Shown: piece after piece, positions 7,345-10,598 of the stretch
Position numbering within the stretch: the stretch's first letter is position 1
Layout of the letters: each line of letters starts with the position of its first letter
Source: Pseudomonadota bacterium
Lineage (GTDB): Bacteria > Pseudomonadota > Gammaproteobacteria > Burkholderiales > JABEVD01
DNA: 10,598 bases
Direction of reading: 5' to 3'
Assembly (NCBI GenBank): GCA_021811205.1
Contig: JAJZPK010000078.1
Span: forward strand, 1 to 10,598
Made by a program: the position numbers and the translations under genes
The notes under the pieces: generated by a model
Seen by the model: only the letters and a program-made list of their open reading frames with translations
What the model was told of the DNA's origin: nothing
Databases searched by the model: none

Positions 7345-7923
7345 TCATGGAATTGTCACAATAGATCCGTCGGCGACTTCACGGGCAACGTCACGTATTG
7401 TCCTTCTTTGGCGCCTTGCATGGACACGCAACGCATTGAATGCCTCTTCCTCGGTAAGATTGTGCCGTTCCTTCAGCATGCCGATGGCGACGCTGATTTC
7501 CCTTGAGCCGTTCAAGGCGCTTTGAAGTCCGGCTTCGGACGAACGCAAGGCACGCAATTCACTTCCCCTGGCGAGGGCGAGTTCGATCATCGGGATGATC
7601 TGGTGGATTTCCAGGGGTTTGACAAGATAGCCGAAGCCGCCGACCGACACCGACTTGTCGACCTGATCTGCGTCTGAATGGGCTGTCAAGAACACGATGG
7701 GCACTTCCGAGATCGTTCGCACATTTTTTGCGACTTCCAGTCCGTCCATGATCGGCATGCGTATGTCCAGAAGAATCAGGTCGGGCATTTCCTTCTGGAT
7801 TTCTTGCCAAGCGTGCTCTCCGTTGGATGCGGTCGTCGTGCGGTATCCTGCTCTGGCAAGGCCTTCCGAAAGCGCAAATAGGATGACTCTGTCGTCTTCT
7901 GCGATCAGGACATGTTTTTTCAT
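7345..7923 (-). CDS. REC-ANTAR response regulator, RNA-binding antiterminator
   Basis: A 192-residue cytoplasmic two-component output protein. The receiver domain (about 1-120) has the acidic pocket E9-D10-D11, phosphoacceptor D53 (LLDIRMP), T80 (FLTAH) and K101 (LVKPL). A helical linker leads to an ANTAR domain (about 135-190; IGMLKERHNLTEEEAF and the aromatic-poor HARRQRRTIRDVAREV). Phosphorylated ANTAR regulators such as EutV dimerise and bind paired RNA hairpins to block terminators, so its targets should be mRNA leaders, not DNA. The gene starts 2 bases after the kinase stop and lacks a clear ribosome site, so translation probably depends on the kinase gene. The next gene on this strand is the redox operon with a structured leader, a possible but unproven target. 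Confidence 0.92.
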   Translation of the reverse strand: MKKHVLIAEDDRVILFALSEGLARAGYRTTTASNGEHAWQEIQKEMPDLILLDIRMPIMDGLEVAKNVRTISEVPIVFLTAHSDADQVDKSVSVGGFGYLVKPLEIHQIIPMIELALARGSELRALRSSEAGLQSALNGSREISVAIGMLKERHNLTEEEAFNALRVHARRQRRTIRDVAREVADGSIVTIP

Positions 7924-7925
7924 GG

Positions 7926-8957
7926 CTATCGGATGATGGGCTGAGTCAGGGTCAGTTCGACAGTCACTTCACCGTGCCCCGGCTTGACGGAAAGCGAAGA
8001 ACCAATCGGCGGAAGCAGCGCATGGACGAGATTCAATCCCGTGCCGAGACCGGTTCCGCTTTCCATCTTGAAGACGTCTCGTCCGGATGCCGCATTGTCT
8101 ATTCGGATCGATGCGCGCCTCCTGTCTCCGTCCAGCGTCACCCTGATCGGGGATTTCCTGATGTTGCCATGCTTGATCGCATTGGCAACGAGTTCGTTGA
8201 CGATCAGCGCAGTCGGCACGCTTTCCTCTTCGACGACAATCACATCCTTGGATAGAAGGATCTGCAGCTTTGGGCGGCAATATCCGGTCACTTCAACGGC
8301 ATCGCATATCTGCGAGACCAGCGTGACGAGAGAGCAATTCCCCAGCCTCGAAATACCCTGTATGCCGTGAACGATGGCCACGGCATGCAGTCTTTCGATG
8401 GCCTGCTGCATCGATGCGGACAACTCCGGGTTCTGACGCATCTGGTAGCGCAGCAGTCCGATCACGCTCTGGATATTGTTCTTGATGCGGTGATTGACCT
8501 CCCTGATCAGGGTGTTGCGCTGAACGCCCGCATGGGCCATGCGCTTTTCCTCGGCCAGCTTTTCGCTCATGATGTTTTCGCTGAACAGAATGCAGCATTT
8601 GCTTGAATGGCCGAGCAGGGGAGCCGCCGTGATCTTTGCCCAGACAGCCGAGCCGTCTTTCCTGAGATAGCGTATTTCGTCCTTGAAGCTCGAAATCTCG
8701 CCTTTCAGAAATTGGGATTGAAAATGCTTGCTTTTGATTCGATCATCGGCATGGACGAGTAGGGGAATTCTGCACCCTGTGATTTCTTCTTCCGAATAAC
8801 CAAGCAATTCGAAGAAAGCGGGATTGGCTCTCATGACGCGCATGCTCACGTCGATTACGGCAATGCCGACCGGGCTCTGCTCGAAAATCAGCCGGAAGCC
8901 TTCATCCTCCGAGGCAAGAGGCATTTCTTCCGGGAATCGGGCCAAGTCCATGATCAT
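7926..8957 (-). CDS. Soluble PAS-HisKA_2 sensor histidine kinase (PdtaS/EutW-like)
   Basis: A cytoplasmic sensor kinase of 343 residues if started at 8957, with no membrane segment. One PAS domain (about 15-130; FRLIFEQSPVGIAVIDVS) is followed by a HisKA_2 dimerisation helix with phosphoacceptor H156 in EVNHRIKNN, and an HATPase domain with N box NELVANAIKHG (254-264) and glycine-rich GTGLGTGL (301-308). HisKA_2 kinases commonly pair with ANTAR regulators, as in PdtaS/PdtaR and EutW/EutV, and the ANTAR gene follows 2 bases later. The PAS ligand cannot be read from the sequence. The frame is open up to 9143, but the extra 62 residues would run antisense to the MltB signal peptide and do not look like a domain. 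ATGs at 8957, 8951 and 8924 are candidates. Only the last has a weak purine site (GGAAGAA), and the first two lie in a 12-base palindrome. Confidence 0.88.
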   Translation of the reverse strand: MIMDLARFPEEMPLASEDEGFRLIFEQSPVGIAVIDVSMRVMRANPAFFELLGYSEEEITGCRIPLLVHADDRIKSKHFQSQFLKGEISSFKDEIRYLRKDGSAVWAKITAAPLLGHSSKCCILFSENIMSEKLAEEKRMAHAGVQRNTLIREVNHRIKNNIQSVIGLLRYQMRQNPELSASMQQAIERLHAVAIVHGIQGISRLGNCSLVTLVSQICDAVEVTGYCRPKLQILLSKDVIVVEEESVPTALIVNELVANAIKHGNIRKSPIRVTLDGDRRRASIRIDNAASGRDVFKMESGTGLGTGLNLVHALLPPIGSSLSVKPGHGEVTVELTLTQPIIR

Positions 8958-8966
8958 GGTGTGGTC

Positions 8967-8995
8967 ATTATACCCGTCAGGAATAATCAGGTGTA
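8967..8995 (-). promoter_or_regulatory. Candidate promoter of the kinase/regulator operon
   Basis: On the minus strand a perfect TATAAT (8967-8972) lies 17 bases after a weak -35-like TACACC (8990-8995). A start about 7 bases downstream would be only 2-4 bases before the ATG at 8957, giving an almost leaderless mRNA. If translation begins at 8924 instead, the leader would be about 35 bases. Only the -10 box is strong, so this is tentative. Confidence 0.4.
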
Positions 8996-9017
8996 GGGAT
9001 TTTCGAACAGGCTGGAT

Positions 9018-9023
9018 TACAAT
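9018..9023 (+). promoter_or_regulatory. Possible -10 box for a leaderless MltB transcript
   Basis: TACAAT ends 6 bases before the ATG at 9030. Transcription 7 bases after the hexamer would start on the A of the ATG, and no ribosome site precedes that ATG. There is no recognisable -35 box at 16-18 bases upstream, so the call is weak. It lies back to back with the TATAAT of the opposite strand, 45 bases away. Confidence 0.25.
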
Positions 9024-9029
9024 AGCGCA

Positions 9030-10031
9030 ATGAGGCTGCTCCTTTCGTTCGTTGTTGCTCTTTTTTCGATGCAGTTGCACGCGCAGGGGATAGGGCATGG
9101 CCGTGATGTCGAGGCTTTCATCGGGAAAATGGTGAAGGTGCACGGTTTCGACAAGGCAAGGCTGGTATCTCTTTTCGGAAAAGTGGAGCGGGTTGACGAA
9201 GTCGTCAGACTGGTCGCGGCGCCTGCGGTTTCGAAGCCGAAAAACTGGCGCGCCTACCGGGCGCTGTTTGTCAACAGGGTTCGGGTCGAAAAAGGGGTGC
9301 GCTACTGGGACAGGTACAGGAATGCGCTTTCAAGGGCAAGCAGGAAATACGCGGTTCCGCCCGAGATCATCATCGCGATCATTGGCGTAGAGACGCTTTA
9401 TGGACGTCATACGGGCACTTTCAGAGTGATGGATGCCTTGTCGACCCTGGCTTTCGACTATCCTGAAGCGCCCAACAGAAAATCCAGGATGATGTATTTC
9501 AGAAGCGAACTCGAGAATGCGCTCGTTTTCGCGAAGCGCTCCGGAATCGATCCCATGAGTCTTTACGGGTCTTACGCGGGCGCGATCGGACTGCCCCAGT
9601 TCATGCCGGGCAGCATCATGAAATACGGCATCGATTTCGACGGCGACGGCAGGGTCGACCTGATGCATTCACCGGTTGACGCGATCGGAAGCGTCGCCAA
9701 TTTCCTCGCCATGCATGGCTGGCAGGCAGACGAAGGGCTGGTATTTCCGGCCAGAATCGATTCCGGAAAGAAGGACTGGCATGCCTTCGAAGGGAATTCT
9801 GCGGCGAAATTCAGTCTGAAAGACCTCGAGAGCGCAGGCGTATTCCCTGATGCATCCGTTCCGGACTCGCTATTCGGCCTTGTCGACCTCGAAAATGGAA
9901 ACAAACCGACCGAATACTGGCTCGGAACAGGCAATTTTTTCGCCATCACGAAATACAACCGAAGCTATTACTATGCGATGAGCGTCGTCGATCTCAGCAG
10001 GGAAGTGAGGAAGGCGCACGCTTCCCGATGA
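9030..10031 (+). CDS. Lytic murein transglycosylase, MltB family, periplasmic
   Basis: A 333-residue enzyme that cleaves peptidoglycan between MurNAc and GlcNAc, forming 1,6-anhydro-MurNAc ends. A Sec signal peptide (1-18, MRLLLSFVVALFSMQLHA, then QG) directs it to the periplasm. There is no lipobox cysteine, so it should be soluble, unlike lipoprotein MltB of E. coli. The catalytic Glu is E121 in IIGVETLYG. Other family marks are LSTLAFDYP, the substrate-groove motif YAGAIGLPQFMPGS (182-195), DFDGDGRVDL (202-211) and VANFLAMHGW. The length suits the family. The ATG at 9030 is supported by the signal peptide, although no Shine-Dalgarno site precedes it. It diverges from the kinase gene over a 72-base gap and overlaps the convergent ATPase gene by 38 bases at its end. 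I see no functional tie to the signalling genes. Confidence 0.94.
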   Translation: MRLLLSFVVALFSMQLHAQGIGHGRDVEAFIGKMVKVHGFDKARLVSLFGKVERVDEVVRLVAAPAVSKPKNWRAYRALFVNRVRVEKGVRYWDRYRNALSRASRKYAVPPEIIIAIIGVETLYGRHTGTFRVMDALSTLAFDYPEAPNRKSRMMYFRSELENALVFAKRSGIDPMSLYGSYAGAIGLPQFMPGSIMKYGIDFDGDGRVDLMHSPVDAIGSVANFLAMHGWQADEGLVFPARIDSGKKDWHAFEGNSAAKFSLKDLESAGVFPDASVPDSLFGLVDLENGNKPTEYWLGTGNFFAITKYNRSYYYAMSVVDLSREVRKAHASR

Positions 10032-10598
10032 TGGCCAGGAGCCTGTCCCATTGCTCGACATTTTCCGAAAATTCGGCAGCATGACGCAGTTCTTCCGCAT
10101 CCAGATGCTCGACGATTTTTTCCTTGGCATCCAGAACGGCGATTCCAGCTTCCGATGCATCGCCTCTTCGTGAAAGGATGCGCGATACGAGCGTTCCTCT
10201 GGATGTTTTGAGCGCTGCTATTGCGAAAGGCACGCAAATTTCCTGGGCCAGTTTCTCGAAGCGCAACCTTTCAGCCTTTTCGAGAAATGCAGCATCTACT
10301 ATCACCGGATAGCCCGAAATCAGAAGCATCTTCGCAAGCCGAAGCAATCCCGAATATACGGATCTTGAAAATTCGGAGGAATAGATTCCGGAGTCGATTC
10401 CGGAACCGCTTCTGTCCTGCGCCTTGATTCCCGCCATGCGCTTTCTTTCCAGGTCGGAACGCAGCCTGATCGCCCCGAACCGTTGCAGGATTTGCTGCGA
10501 AAGCGTTGTTTTTCCCGACCCGGGCAGGCCGCATGTGACGATCAGAAATGGATGTGAAGGGGACAGGAATTCGGATGCGAGATCCAGATGCATTTTCG
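9994..10598 (-). CDS. C-terminal P-loop ATPase/kinase domain, probably of an APH-like/ATP-binding fusion (partial)
   Basis: About 200 residues of a P-loop protein, cut by the right edge. Walker A is GLPGSGKTT (about 22-30 from the in-frame Met at 10593). It is followed by a helix, a conserved RLRSDLERKRM, IYSSEFSR, and a Walker B-like YPVIVDAAFL. This is the arrangement of the AAA_33-type domain found at the end of bacterial fusion proteins whose N-terminal half resembles aminoglycoside phosphotransferases. Their physiological substrate is not firmly known. The Met at 10593 matches an internal linker position of that family, the codon before it (AAA) is open, and no ribosome site can be seen, so the real start is probably several hundred codons outside. 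A stand-alone small kinase starting at 10593 is the alternative. A nearly exact 9-base direct repeat (GATTCCGGA, about 10385-10405) encodes the short SGSGIDSG stretch. Confidence 0.8.
   Translation of the reverse strand, partial: KMHLDLASEFLSPSHPFLIVTCGLPGSGKTTLSQQILQRFGAIRLRSDLERKRMAGIKAQDRSGSGIDSGIYSSEFSRSVYSGLLRLAKMLLISGYPVIVDAAFLEKAERLRFEKLAQEICVPFAIAALKTSRGTLVSRILSRRGDASEAGIAVLDAKEKIVEHLDAEELRHAAEFSENVEQWDRLLAIIGKRAPSSLPC

Noticed and set aside
8958..9143. 62-residue N-terminal extension of the kinase
   Set aside because: It would lie antisense to the MltB signal peptide region, cross the divergent promoter area, and shows no domain character.
10385..10405. Short direct repeat GATTCCGGA within the P-loop gene
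   Set aside because: Two copies only, explained by the Ser-Gly codon pattern of a glycine-rich loop. No sign of a mobile or regulatory repeat.

Overview
This window looks like a chromosomal piece of a Gram-negative proteobacterium, most likely a betaproteobacterium that lives across oxygen or redox gradients. The support is protein character: a soluble MltB-type transglycosylase, a fused sugar-kinase-like/P-loop ATPase, an Aer-type chemoreceptor carrying a c-type heme motif, and several c-di-GMP proteins. A Gallionella/Sideroxydans/Dechloromonas-like source is a guess. The DNA is moderately GC-rich by eye. I see no tRNA, rRNA, IS element, phage gene or CRISPR array. Genes are densely packed, and the longest gap is about 130 bases.

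Left part, plus strand (1-2196): a PAS-PAS-GGDEF-EAL protein whose 5' end is cut by the window edge and apparently broken by a frameshift near bases 38-52. It is followed by two tiny membrane-protein genes (46 and 32 codons) that overlap by one base. The first has a very strong ribosome binding site. They meet the next gene stop codon to stop codon.

Centre, minus strand (7327 down to 2197): a near-consensus sigma70 promoter and an 80-base leader with overlapping inverted repeats precede a three-gene operon. Its genes are a metallo-beta-lactamase-fold diiron (ODP-like) protein, a GGDEF-EAL protein with an unassigned N-terminal sensory part, and an Aer-like chemoreceptor with a cytoplasmic flavin-type PAS and a periplasmic CxxCH heme motif. 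Start and stop codons touch or nearly touch, so the three are probably co-translated. My reading is an oxygen/redox module in which a putative diiron sensor, c-di-GMP turnover and taxis share one transcript.

Upstream on the same strand (8957 down to 7345): a soluble PAS-HisKA_2 histidine kinase and a REC-ANTAR response regulator, 2 bases apart. This pair resembles PdtaS/PdtaR or EutW/EutV. The regulator should bind RNA, and the next transcript downstream is the redox operon with its structured leader.

Right part (9030-10598): a divergent MltB-like lytic transglycosylase with a Sec signal peptide and no lipobox. It overlaps by 38 bases, tail to tail, the C-terminal P-loop domain of a probable aminoglycoside-phosphotransferase-like/ATP-binding fusion protein that runs off the right edge.
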